In this document: positions 35,927 through 42,408 of the stretch, piece by piece | Numbering within the stretch: position 1 is the first letter of the stretch | Layout of the letters: each line of letters begins with the position of its first letter | DNA from: Gleimia hominis | GTDB lineage: Bacteria; Actinomycetota; Actinomycetes; Actinomycetales; Actinomycetaceae | Length of the DNA: 64,000 nucleotides | Direction of reading: 5' to 3' | Assembly: GCF_032085515.1 (NCBI RefSeq) | Contig: NZ_JASXSX010000001.1 | Span: forward strand, 1,488,001 to 1,552,000 | Notes under the pieces: model-generated | What the model was told of the DNA's origin: nothing | Databases searched by the model: none | Seen by the model: the letters and a program-made list of their open reading frames with translations, nothing else | Program-made: the position numbers and the translations under genes

Positions 35927-36018
35927 CTAGTTTCTGATGCTCACTAACGCGAGTTTCCGATACTCATTAACGCGAGTTTCTGATGCTCACACACCCTAGT
36001 TTCTGATGCTCCCTAACG
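35927..36018. repeat. Four 23-bp tandem repeats at the end of the FemAB gene
   Basis: Four head-to-tail units of exactly 23 bp (35927-35949, 35950-35972, 35973-35995, 35996-36018), each with a core AGTTTC(T/C)GAT(G/A)CTC on the plus strand. Unit 4 starts precisely at the FemAB stop codon and codes for its last residues. Units 1-3 lie in the gap before thrS. There are no unique spacers. Confidence 0.9.
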
Positions 36019-37054
36019 CACGCTTTGCCCACGCTGCTGCACGCAGCGCCAAGTACACCGGAGTGTTCACCGGTACTTCCCACGCCCCATCCACTTCCGT
36101 TTCATGGCGTGCGAACCTGCGTTTGTACTGCCCGACGGTGAACAGTTCCGGGACCCTCATTGAGTCGACTCCCATGAGGTCAAACGTTACGTAGCCTTCC
36201 TTGCCGAGCTGGTGGCCAATCCACAGATCTAAGTATTCTGCCGCACTAATTTTGCGCGCCGCAGCCGAGTGGGCACCGTAGTACGCCCACGCGCAGTCCC
36301 CATTCATAACCACCAGGGTCCACGCGGCGACTTGCCCTTCGATTTCTATGCCGTATAGGCGCGCGTGCTTCGCCCCTAGGGTGCGCAACATGTTCCAGTA
36401 CACGTGCGGTGGGTGCACTCCAAATCCGTCGCGGTCAGCGGTTTCTACCAGGACGTCGTAAACCTGTTTGAACTTCGCTTGCGTGCATTGAGTCAGATCG
36501 ACTGTTTGCGCAGCTGGGGTTGCACGCATTTTTCGGATTGCGCGGCGGAATCGTTTTCGAGCAGACGCGGTGAGTTCGCCCATAATCTGGTCCCACTGCC
36601 CACCCATGGTTTTCATTTTCACAGTGTGGTCGTAGGGCAGGGATTGGACTAGGTCGTACGTGTCTTTACTGCTGTATCGGGCGTGGAGGCGGATGAATAC
36701 GATTGTTTTGTCACGTTTGCGCGTTTCGGCAATCAAGGCTTTTCGCAGTGTCCGTTCCATGTCGGGCGACTGCCGTCTAAGCCACACGGGCCCACGTTTT
36801 GCCCACAAAAAACGCACGCCCCGCAGTTCGAAAACTGTAAAAGACATGAGCGCAGCACACCGGTTATCTACGTAGAACGCGTATTTACCAAAGTTTTCTC
36901 GGTCATAAACGCGGTCGAATCGATCCCAGTGCTCAGTTTGCTCTATCGGCAGCGTAAGTCCTTCTTCACGGGCGATTTTAGCCAGCGCCTCACCGCTTAT
37001 TTGTTCTAGCTTAGTTTCCAATAGAGCCTCGCTAACCACTTTCCACACCCCCAC
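35996..37054 (-). CDS. FemAB-type peptidoglycan branch peptidyltransferase
   Basis: FemX/FemAB family enzymes attach amino acids from aminoacyl-tRNA to the stem peptide of lipid II to build a crossbridge. The 352-residue product has the two GNAT-like subdomains. The pattern WAKRGPVWLRR, then the RRAIRKMRATP basic helix, YDVLVETADRDGF, the WAYYGAHSAAARKISAAEYL substrate segment and FDLMGVDS matches the family. The helical arm of other FemABs is short or absent. The frame opens at GTG 37054, but GTG 37039 (VVSEALLE) is also possible. Which amino acid is added cannot be told. Confidence 0.85.
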   Translation of the reverse strand: MGVWKVVSEALLETKLEQISGEALAKIAREEGLTLPIEQTEHWDRFDRVYDRENFGKYAFYVDNRCAALMSFTVFELRGVRFLWAKRGPVWLRRQSPDMERTLRKALIAETRKRDKTIVFIRLHARYSSKDTYDLVQSLPYDHTVKMKTMGGQWDQIMGELTASARKRFRRAIRKMRATPAAQTVDLTQCTQAKFKQVYDVLVETADRDGFGVHPPHVYWNMLRTLGAKHARLYGIEIEGQVAAWTLVVMNGDCAWAYYGAHSAAARKISAAEYLDLWIGHQLGKEGYVTFDLMGVDSMRVPELFTVGQYKRRFARHETEVDGAWEVPVNTPVYLALRAAAWAKRALGSIRN

Positions 37055-37253
37055 AGCCCGCTAGAACCCGAAGAGTCCCAAACCTGAAGGGCCCCAACTC
37101 CAAAGAGTGGCTAGGCCCCAGGAGCCTCTAACTCCGCAGTCCCATCACAGGAAAGAATCAAGCGTTCCTATCAAGGGAGAGCATTCACAGGACGAATTAA
37201 CAACAGCATTATTCTAATCAGAAAACCCGAGCGGCTACACGCCAAACAAAAAT

Positions 37254-37279
37254 CCCCGTCGGAAATAAATCCGACGGGG
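37254..37279 (-). terminator. Rho-independent terminator of the tRNA array
   Basis: A perfect 9-bp stem (CCCCGTCGG against CCGACGGGG) with an 8-base loop is followed on the minus strand by ATTTTTGTTT. It lies just downstream of the last tRNA of the array. Confidence 0.9.
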
Positions 37280-37287
37280 CACTCTGG

Positions 37288-37359
37288 TGGGCGATACTGG
37301 TTTCGAACCAGTGACCTCTTCCGTGTGAAGGAAGCGCGCTACCCCTGCGCCAATCGCCC
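37288..37359 (-). tRNA. tRNA-Val(CAC), last copy
   Basis: A 72-base cloverleaf: acceptor GGGCGAT/ATCGCCC, D-stem GCGC/GCGC, anticodon stem CTTCC/GGAAG with loop TTCACAC giving anticodon CAC, and T-arm ACTGG-TTCGAAA-CCAGT. The discriminator is A, followed by CCA in the DNA (to 37285), unlike the other Val copies. Upstream of it lies the run of N. Confidence 0.93.
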
Positions 37360-37368
37360 GAGGAGGTT

Positions 37369-37460
37369 NNNNNNNNNNNNNNNNNNNNNNNNNNNNNNNN
37401 NNNNNNNNNNNNNNNNNNNNNNNNNNNNNNNNNNNNNNNNNNNNNNNNNNNNNNNNNNNN
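37369..37460. other. Assembly gap, 92 N
   Basis: The run of N interrupts the tRNA array. The sequence to its right (37461-37539) is an exact copy of 37790-37868. The gap therefore coincides with repeated tRNA-array DNA that an assembler could not resolve, and it may hide another tRNA. Confidence 0.99.
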
Positions 37461-37539
37461 CGCGAAAGTAACTGTAACACATGCACGTTATGCATTTTTC
37501 AGAACCTATCGTAACAACAGATTCGGTGGGCGATACTGG
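37461..37539. repeat. Direct repeat, copy 1, spacer and start of tRNA-Val 3' half
   Basis: These 79 bases are identical to 37790-37868. They include a spacer with ATGCA-TAACG-TGCAT symmetry and run into the 3' end of a tRNA-Val in both places. Similarity continues through the rest of the tRNA. Confidence 0.95.
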
Positions 37540-37598
37540 TTTCGAACCAGTGACCTCTTCCGTGTGAAGGAAGCGCGCTACCCCTGCGCCAATCGCCC
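37527..37598 (-). tRNA. tRNA-Val(CAC)
   Basis: Identical in sequence over its 72 bases to the 37288-37359 copy, with loop TTCACAC and anticodon CAC. The DNA after the discriminator reads CCG, so CCA is not encoded. It lies one base downstream of tRNA-Cys. Confidence 0.94.
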
Positions 37599-37599
37599 G

Positions 37600-37670
37600 A
37601 GGTGGGTACCGGATTCGAACCGGTGTATACGGCTTTGCAGGCCGCTGCCTCGCCTCTCGGCCAACCCACC
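37600..37670 (-). tRNA. tRNA-Cys(GCA)
   Basis: A 71-base cloverleaf with acceptor GGTGGGT/ACCCACC, anticodon loop CTGCAAA giving GCA, T-loop TTCGAAT and discriminator U73, the identity base for cysteine. It sits between tRNA-Gly and tRNA-Val, the Gly-Cys-Val order common in actinobacteria. Confidence 0.94.
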
Positions 37671-37699
37671 CGAGGTTATGTCACCCCGGAGGTGACCGG

Positions 37700-37772
37700 A
37701 GCGGATGACGGGACTCGAACCCGCGACCCTCACCTTGGCAAGGTGATGCTCTACCAACTGATCCACATCCGC
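37700..37772 (-). tRNA. tRNA-Gly(GCC), copy with D-stem mismatch
   Basis: A 73-base cloverleaf with acceptor GCGGATG/CATCCGC and loop TTGCCAA giving anticodon GCC. It differs from the copy at 37929-38001 at one position (37762). There the D-stem reads GATC against GAGC, leaving an A11-G24 mismatch. It may still function, but it looks like the degenerating copy of a duplicate. Confidence 0.88.
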
Positions 37773-37789
37773 GTTTGCGTTACTGTAAC

Positions 37790-37868
37790 CGCGAAAGTAA
37801 CTGTAACACATGCACGTTATGCATTTTTCAGAACCTATCGTAACAACAGATTCGGTGGGCGATACTGG
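37790..37868. repeat. Direct repeat, copy 2
   Basis: Exact copy of 37461-37539, offset by 329 bases. Together they show that a Val-containing block of the array was duplicated recently. Confidence 0.95.
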
Positions 37869-37927
37869 GATCGAACCAGTGACCTCTTCCGTGTCAGGGA
37901 AGCGCGCTCCCGCTGCGCCAATCGCCC
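37856..37927 (-). tRNA. tRNA-Val(GAC)
   Basis: A 72-base cloverleaf with the same acceptor as the CAC copies but loop CTGACAC, anticodon GAC, and a D-loop differing at several bases. It reads the common valine codons GUC/GUU. Confidence 0.94.
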
Positions 37928-37928
37928 G

Positions 37929-38001
37929 AGCGGATGACGGGACTCGAACCCGCGACCCTCACCTTGGCAAGGTGATGCTCTACCAACTGAGCCACATCCG
38001 C
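37929..38001 (-). tRNA. tRNA-Gly(GCC), intact copy
   Basis: First gene of the array on the minus strand. The 73-base cloverleaf has a fully paired D-stem (GCTC/GAGC), loop TTGCCAA with anticodon GCC, and discriminator U. It starts only a few bases after a hairpin and 27 bases downstream of the predicted transcription start. Confidence 0.95.
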
Positions 38002-38008
38002 AAATAAA

Positions 38009-38029
38009 ACGCGCCGCTTAGCAGCGCGT
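38009..38029 (-). other. Terminator-like hairpin between promoter and first tRNA
   Basis: A 9-bp stem (ACGCGCTGC against GCGGCGCGT, one G:U) with a 3-base loop is followed by TTTTATTT on the minus strand, directly before tRNA-Gly. It may be an attenuator, a processing hairpin, or the leftover terminator of a lost gene. Confidence 0.5.
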
Positions 38030-38034
38030 AGAAA

Positions 38035-38063
38035 ACTTTACTTGAGAAAAATCCATTTGGCAA
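38035..38063 (-). promoter_or_regulatory. Probable sigma-70 promoter of the tRNA array
   Basis: On the minus strand TTGCCA (38063-38058) and TAAAGT (38040-38035) are separated by 17 bases. Transcription would start near 38028, at the edge of the hairpin before tRNA-Gly. Confidence 0.5.
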
Positions 38064-38112
38064 AACTGGGCAGCTACACTCGAGGTTGGCGCCAATATAA
38101 AAGGAAGTGACG

Positions 38113-39024
38113 ATGGTAACTAATGTCCTGCTGGTGGTCACCGGTTTTATACTCGGGGCCGCGTGCACGCTCGGGGTAAACCGCCTACTTTCCTCGATAA
38201 TAGCGAGCCCGACGCTGCCTCCAAACCGCCGACGCATACGTATCCTCCACCACAGCAAGCACGTCCCCGCACAGTTAGATAATTCACAGATCCTAACCCA
38301 CGAGATCCGCACCCCGCTCGCACTCATCCAAGGATCATTAGAGCTAATCGCCAGTAACTCATCTAACTTCTCCGAAAAACAACGGCAGTTGTGGCACACC
38401 ATTGACGACAACGTGTCGCGCATCAGCGCCATGGCGGAAGACTTCCTAACGAACCAGCGCCTCCAATCAAAGAACTTCCAAATCCAAACCCAGCCACTGG
38501 ATTTGCGCCAACTCGTGCGGGCAAGCGCAAACGAACTGCGGTTAATCACGGACACCCCCATTGAAGTGACGGACCCCGGGCAGGCACTCAGAATCCGCGC
38601 CGACAAAGCACTTTTGCGGCAACTGGTTTTGAACCTTCTTAACAACGCGGTCCGCCACAGTGGGGGCGCCCCCGTAACAGTGCGCACCTACCAGTCGCCA
38701 ACGCATGCGATCATTGAAGTCGCAGACCAGGGGGCGGGCATGACCCCGCATGAACGCGAACGAATCGTCGCCCCGTTTGTACGCGCAGCCCCAATTACAG
38801 ACGCTAGCGCTACCAGCACCACTAGCTCCTTCACGTCTTCCCCACAGGGGACCGCGCGCTACATCACTCGCGCCGGCTACGGTTTAGGTATGAGCATTGT
38901 CCAGTTGATCGTTGAACGCCACGGCGGGCAGCTGCGCATAGACACACTCACCGGCCGCGGGACCCTCATGCAGATACTACTCCCCCGCAACCCCATGAAT
39001 AGGAGGCGCTGGTGGAACCGCTAG
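38113..39024 (+). CDS. Sensor histidine kinase (minimal sensor)
   Basis: The kinase of a two-component system, about 303 residues. One N-terminal membrane helix (about 4-24) is followed directly by a short linker and the H-box THEIRTPLAL, with the phospho-accepting histidine near residue 62. The N-box (NLLNNAVRHS), G1 (DQGAGM) and G2 (GYGLGMSIV) are all present. A Ser/Thr-rich insertion lies between G1 and G2. There is no extracytoplasmic sensor domain. The ATG at 38113 is chosen because GGAAG sits at proper distance; a GTG at 38107 abuts it. The end overlaps the regulator gene by 13 bases. Confidence 0.92.
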   Translation: MVTNVLLVVTGFILGAACTLGVNRLLSSIIASPTLPPNRRRIRILHHSKHVPAQLDNSQILTHEIRTPLALIQGSLELIASNSSNFSEKQRQLWHTIDDNVSRISAMAEDFLTNQRLQSKNFQIQTQPLDLRQLVRASANELRLITDTPIEVTDPGQALRIRADKALLRQLVLNLLNNAVRHSGGAPVTVRTYQSPTHAIIEVADQGAGMTPHERERIVAPFVRAAPITDASATSTTSSFTSSPQGTARYITRAGYGLGMSIVQLIVERHGGQLRIDTLTGRGTLMQILLPRNPMNRRRWWNR

Positions 39025-39707
39025 CACTCGTGGTGGACGATGAAATTCAAATCCGGCAAATCGTCACGTTCGCCCTCTCCACCGAAGGCATCGCCAGCCT
39101 CGAAGCAACAGACGGGCACAATGCGTGGCTTGAGTTTTGCAGGCACGCATTCAACCTCGTGATCCTAGACCTCATGCTGCCGGACATTTCAGGGATCACC
39201 CTGTGCAAACGCATGCGGGCACAAGCCCCCGTGCCAATCCTCATGCTGACTGCCCTGGGAGAATCAACAGACCGGATCATCGGTCTCGAAGCCGGAGCGG
39301 ACGACTACCTGGTCAAACCCTTCTCCCCACGCGAACTAGCGCTACGCGCCCGCAATCTACTGGCCCGAAACCAAGACCCCGCGGGCGCGGCACATGAGCT
39401 CACTATGGGAAATCTCCGGATAGACACCGGGTCGAACACTTGGGTGGGCAGCACCCGCCTGGCTTTAAGTGAAACTGAAACTCGCCTCCTCGCAGCCCTC
39501 ATGCGCCGTGGTGGCGAACTGGTGAGCGTGCGCGAACTCATCAACGAAGTGTGGAACACCACCGTGCACTACGGGGGTCGGAACATGGTCAAAACCACGG
39601 TTTACCGCCTGCGCAAAAAGCTCACCGACGCAGCCTTGGATGCGCACATCGTGGCCGTGCGTAACCGCGGGTACGCCCTCGTTGCCGGCACAGAACCGCG
39701 CCGGTAA
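39012..39707 (+). CDS. OmpR-family response regulator
   Basis: DNA-binding partner of the adjacent kinase, 231 residues. The receiver domain (1-118) has the acidic pair VVDDE, the phosphorylated aspartate in LVILDLMLP, the conserved Thr in MLTALGE and the lysine in LVKPF. A winged-helix output domain (about 130-228) shows the ETRLLAALMRRGGELVS and VYRLRKKL segments. Its GTG start lies within the kinase gene. Target genes are unknown. Confidence 0.95.
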   Translation: MEPLALVVDDEIQIRQIVTFALSTEGIASLEATDGHNAWLEFCRHAFNLVILDLMLPDISGITLCKRMRAQAPVPILMLTALGESTDRIIGLEAGADDYLVKPFSPRELALRARNLLARNQDPAGAAHELTMGNLRIDTGSNTWVGSTRLALSETETRLLAALMRRGGELVSVRELINEVWNTTVHYGGRNMVKTTVYRLRKKLTDAALDAHIVAVRNRGYALVAGTEPRR

Positions 39708-40099
39708 CCACCGCCCGCTCGCAGACCGTATCAGGTTGGATACAGGGGCTTGCAGGGCGCGAGCGACGCTAATGACGTGAAACTGGCGCGCGACTTGGGG
39801 GAAACACGGGACCGCGTACGCGGGTTGGCGGTCTACGTGGACGGTTCGACTCCTCCATGGGCGAGAGACAGCCCTCCGGGTGGAACGCGATCGCCCGAAT
39901 GTTGTGCGACTGCTGGTGCTGCTGCGGTTTCACGGGCGCAAGTTTCGCCGCCGCTCGGTGCGGAACAAGCGGGAACCGAAGCTTGCGAGGCGAGTGTGAG
40001 CGGTGCATCCGTGACATGCGCTCATTCTGACACGTTGTGCTTGAACTGGCGTTCAGTCAGTGGGCCGCCGAGGCGGAGCATGCCTCCTGCGCGCAGGCT
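39708..40099. other. Stretch without a supported gene
   Basis: About 390 bases between the response regulator and the convergent 163-residue gene. Short open frames exist on both strands, but none has a recognisable motif, ribosome-binding site or family resemblance. A Leu/Arg-rich piece in one plus-strand frame (about 39889-40007) ends at a stop and could be the decayed end of an older gene. Confidence 0.5.
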
Positions 40100-40591
40100 T
40101 CAGATCACGTACCAGTCGTAGGTTCGTGGTCCCGTCCGCTTGGCCTTCACCGGCACCGGCGGTTCAGCACGTCTGCTGACTATCTGCCCGATTGGGACAT
40201 CGAGTCCTGGGATGAACGGCCCACCCGCTCCGAACGCCTTTTGGATCTTGCCGTGGAAGTTGGCCATCCACTCCTCCGGCGGTGTGAACACCACTGTCCT
40301 GCCTCCGTCGCGGACAGCAATCGCAATACTCGCCTTCATTCGCGTCCCTACTTCGTCCATGAACGGCGAGTTCTCCATCCGCAGATGAGCGGCGACGATT
40401 TCACCGTCCAGGTCGAAGTCGCGCGTCGAGCCTGTGGGTTTGGTTCCCGTGCGCAGCCTGATGACGCTGCGCATCAACAGCGCAATGACCACAATGAAGA
40501 TGAGAGCGCTGATCCACAGGATCGGAAACTCGCCCAGCAGCCACAGAAACCCTGGAGCTTCGGCAGCTGACAGCTGTACCGTGTTGTCCAT
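40100..40591 (-). CDS. Uncharacterised protein with one membrane helix
   Basis: I do not recognise this 163-residue protein. A membrane helix lies at about residues 26-45 (WISALIFIVVIALLM). A soluble domain follows with alternating strands (DGEIVAAHLRM, ASIAIAVRDGGRTVVFTPP) and ends RTYDWYVI. The ATG at 40591 has GGAAGG eight bases upstream, good support for a real start. It is the last of three same-strand genes with small gaps, probably one transcript with the lipoprotein gene, suggesting an envelope function. Confidence 0.7.
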   Translation of the reverse strand: MDNTVQLSAAEAPGFLWLLGEFPILWISALIFIVVIALLMRSVIRLRTGTKPTGSTRDFDLDGEIVAAHLRMENSPFMDEVGTRMKASIAIAVRDGGRTVVFTPPEEWMANFHGKIQKAFGAGGPFIPGLDVPIGQIVSRRAEPPVPVKAKRTGPRTYDWYVI

Positions 40592-40594
40592 CTC

Positions 40595-40945
40595 TCATCC
40601 TTCCTTCACACCGCTGCAACGATAGAAACAGCTGCGGTGCCAATCAAGAGTGTTGGGCCGAACGGAAGCGACGTCTTCAGTCCCTGGCACTAGACTGCCA
40701 TATAGCCCACGAGCTGATGATGACCGCGCAGGCACCGGCAGCCACAGAAGGAGCGGAGCACCCAGTATGGCCAAAGTGCGTCGCACCGGCCCGCAGTCTA
40801 TTGAGTACAGCTGCACGACCGCAGCTGTCATCGCCGCAATCAGCGAACAGATCAGGAACACTTCGCCCGTTCCAGTCGAAAGCACCAAACCCAAGACGAA
40901 ATTCAAGAGAAGGTACACAGCCGCCGATGCTGTCCACGTTCGCAA
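40595..40945 (-). CDS. Uncharacterised small membrane protein
   Basis: An unrecognised 116-residue protein with two or three hydrophobic segments at about 10-25, 27-46 and 57-70 (LAILGAPLLLWLPV). The last 45 residues are not hydrophobic and have an odd Arg/Ser/Cys composition, so the C-terminus may be frameshifted or the gene decayed. It lies 16 bases downstream of the lipoprotein stop and its stop is 3 bases before the next gene's ATG. Confidence 0.5.
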   Translation of the reverse strand: MRTWTASAAVYLLLNFVLGLVLSTGTGEVFLICSLIAAMTAAVVQLYSIDCGPVRRTLAILGAPLLLWLPVPARSSSARGLYGSLVPGTEDVASVRPNTLDWHRSCFYRCSGVKEG

Positions 40946-40961
40946 GATGTCCGTGAGAGCC

Positions 40962-41681
40962 TCAGTGCTGCACTTCGATGCTATCGGTGATCGTCTTCAC
41001 AAGATCGTCGGTGAGGAACGAGGTGAACCCTGTGATCTCGACGACCGCCACAGAATTGCGCGCAGGATCCCGGAACGCAATCCACCGGCCCCTCATCGAC
41101 TCACCATTGTCCGCTTCGTAGTTAAAGTCGGTGATGATGGCCTTGTCTGAGCCCTTGATTTTGGCATTGTTGTCGTTCCCAACAACCTTGAATTTATCTC
41201 CGTAGACGCCTTCGACGTCCCCGGTTGTCACTAGCTCAGCAATCGCAATATCAGGCTGGCTGTGGCTGTTGTAGGCGTGTGTCAGCTTGATCCGCCCCTT
41301 GGGAGAAGACGCGCTTGAATCATAGACGCCCTGCCATTTCTTTCCAGCGGCGCTCCGCGGCCCCTTGGTCCAGCCTTCAGGAACAGTGATCACATTGCCT
41401 GAGAATTTCAATGGCTCCCCTGAAGAAGTTTTGGGGAATGATGCGTAGTCAGCTTTCACATTAGATTCTTCGCTGTTGCTGCTGCCGGGTGCGCCCTCGG
41501 TTGAACTGCTCGAACTGTCCTGAGTGGGTGCTTCGGTTTGGCTCGCTTCGGTTTGGCTCGCTTCGGTCTGCGATGTCTGGGGCTGCTCACTGCTTCCGCA
41601 CGCCGACGTGAACACGACTGCGCCTGCTATTACGGTTGCCGCGAAAATTGACCTGGTCCTTTTCATGGTGTTATTTTCCAT
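40962..41681 (-). CDS. Putative lipoprotein
   Basis: A 239-residue secreted lipoprotein. The signal peptide ends in a lipobox VFTSAC, with the lipidated cysteine at about residue 28. Then come a Ser/Glu/Thr-rich linker with three SQTEA repeats (about 35-50) and a compact domain from about residue 90. The domain's pattern (NVITVPEGW, DPARNSVAVVEIT, LVKTITDSIEV) loosely resembles PsbP/LpqN-like lipoprotein domains. Starts at 41681 and 41666 (MKRTRS) are both possible. The 41681 ATG lies inside a direct repeat copy. Confidence 0.75.
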   Translation of the reverse strand: MENNTMKRTRSIFAATVIAGAVVFTSACGSSEQPQTSQTEASQTEASQTEAPTQDSSSSSTEGAPGSSNSEESNVKADYASFPKTSSGEPLKFSGNVITVPEGWTKGPRSAAGKKWQGVYDSSASSPKGRIKLTHAYNSHSQPDIAIAELVTTGDVEGVYGDKFKVVGNDNNAKIKGSDKAIITDFNYEADNGESMRGRWIAFRDPARNSVAVVEITGFTSFLTDDLVKTITDSIEVQH

Positions 41682-41753
41682 GGTGTAAATCTATCTCATT
41701 TCCCTAAGTACGTCTTTACATGGTGTAGTTCTATCTCATTTCCCTAAGTACGT
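41679..41753. repeat. Two 35-bp direct repeats upstream of the lipoprotein gene
   Basis: Copies at 41679-41713 and 41719-41753 (40-base period) differ at two positions. The first covers the lipoprotein start codon and leader, so the 5' region of that gene has been duplicated. The second abuts the polymerase remnant. Confidence 0.88.
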
Positions 41754-41758
41754 GTGAG

Positions 41759-41955
41759 ATGGCCAGCCGTCGTAGCCGTACTCAACGAACTCACGGTGTC
41801 CACCGGATTGTGATGCACGTTCACGACGAAATCGTCATCGACGAACCCACAGATTCAGGTTTCACCGTCGCCGACGGTCCACACTCCCAGCATGGGCGCA
41901 AGGCCTGCCGCTGGATGCAGACGGGTACGAACGTGACTACTACTGCAAGGACTAA
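41759..41955 (+). pseudogene. Remnant of a phage-type family A DNA polymerase (C-terminus)
   Basis: In one frame 41759-41875 reads IVMHVHDEIVIDEP and continues DSGFTVAD. This is motif C of family A DNA polymerases, with its catalytic aspartate. In a second frame 41878-41955 reads STLPAWAQGLPLDADGYERD and then YYCKD-stop, matching the extreme C-terminus of phage- or plasmid-borne PolA. A shift of frame, with perhaps five codons lost, lies near 41876. All upstream domains are missing, so this is a fossil. It points to past phage or plasmid DNA in this stretch. Confidence 0.75.
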
Positions 41956-41958
41956 TAC

Positions 41959-42141
41959 CTACTTGTCGCTGAGCAGGACGCCCGGATTGGTTGTCATGAA
42001 CTCTCGCAGATACGCGGCGATCTGCTGGTCCGCTGCTGAGGGTGCTGGGTCGTTGTCGAGGTCGCTCAGGTATTTCACGAACGCGAATAGGTGCATGGTT
42101 TTCGCCATCGCCCACACCGTGGCCTTATCAATCTCACTCAT
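41959..42141 (-). CDS. Small uncharacterised protein, 60 residues
   Basis: The ATG at 42141 opens MSEIDKATVWAMAKTMHLF and ends NPGVLLSDK. It is mostly helical, acidic and has no signal peptide. The frame reaches back to 42213 without support for an earlier start. The ribosome-binding site is weak. I cannot name it, and its nearness to the polymerase remnant suggests it came with the same foreign DNA. Confidence 0.4.
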   Translation of the reverse strand: MSEIDKATVWAMAKTMHLFAFVKYLSDLDNDPAPSAADQQIAAYLREFMTTNPGVLLSDK

Positions 42142-42301
42142 ACATCCATGCTCACTCGCGTGCCTTGATTTGTCTGCAGGGTATACACCGCATCCCTTGT
42201 CACGGCGAACCAATCAAGCGGCTAAATCGTAGTTGGCGCGCGTTTGTATCCGTTGTGGCATGAAAGTTTCCCTCAAGCTATATTCAGGGCGCCACACGTT
42301 C

Positions 42302-42329
42302 GGTAACAGGGCTGTTACCAACTGTTACC
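42302..42329. promoter_or_regulatory. Palindrome upstream of the GlpT-type transporter gene
   Basis: GGTAAC-AGGGCT-GTTACC (42302-42319) is a perfect inverted repeat, followed by a second GTTACC half at 42324-42329. It lies about 80-107 bases before the transporter ATG and looks like an operator for a dimeric regulator. The regulator is unknown. Confidence 0.45.
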
Positions 42330-42408
42330 GCCACAGCGGACCTGGGCGGCGCGCGTATACCAGAGTGTGAATGTAAACCATTAACATTATTCGCACAAAG
42401 GAGTTCGC

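Noticed and set aside
35927..36018. Possible CRISPR array
   Set aside because: The units are directly adjacent with no unique spacers, one lies in a coding end, and no cas gene is nearby.
37235..37495. Open frame running through the tRNA array and the N run
   Set aside because: It exists only because unknown bases hide stops, and it covers tRNA sequence.
39750..40121. Plus-strand frame of 123 residues
   Set aside because: It overlaps the end of the better supported 163-residue minus-strand gene, has no ribosome-binding site and a composition typical of a non-coding frame.
41956..42232. Continuation of the plus-strand frame past the polymerase remnant
   Set aside because: Polymerase-like sequence ends at the TAA at 41953-41955 in the other frame; the following residues are not family-like and lie opposite the small minus-strand gene.
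37288..42300. Complete integrated element anchored at the tRNA array
   Set aside because: No integrase, attachment-site duplicate of a tRNA end beyond the array repeats, or replication or conjugation genes are present; only a fossil remains.
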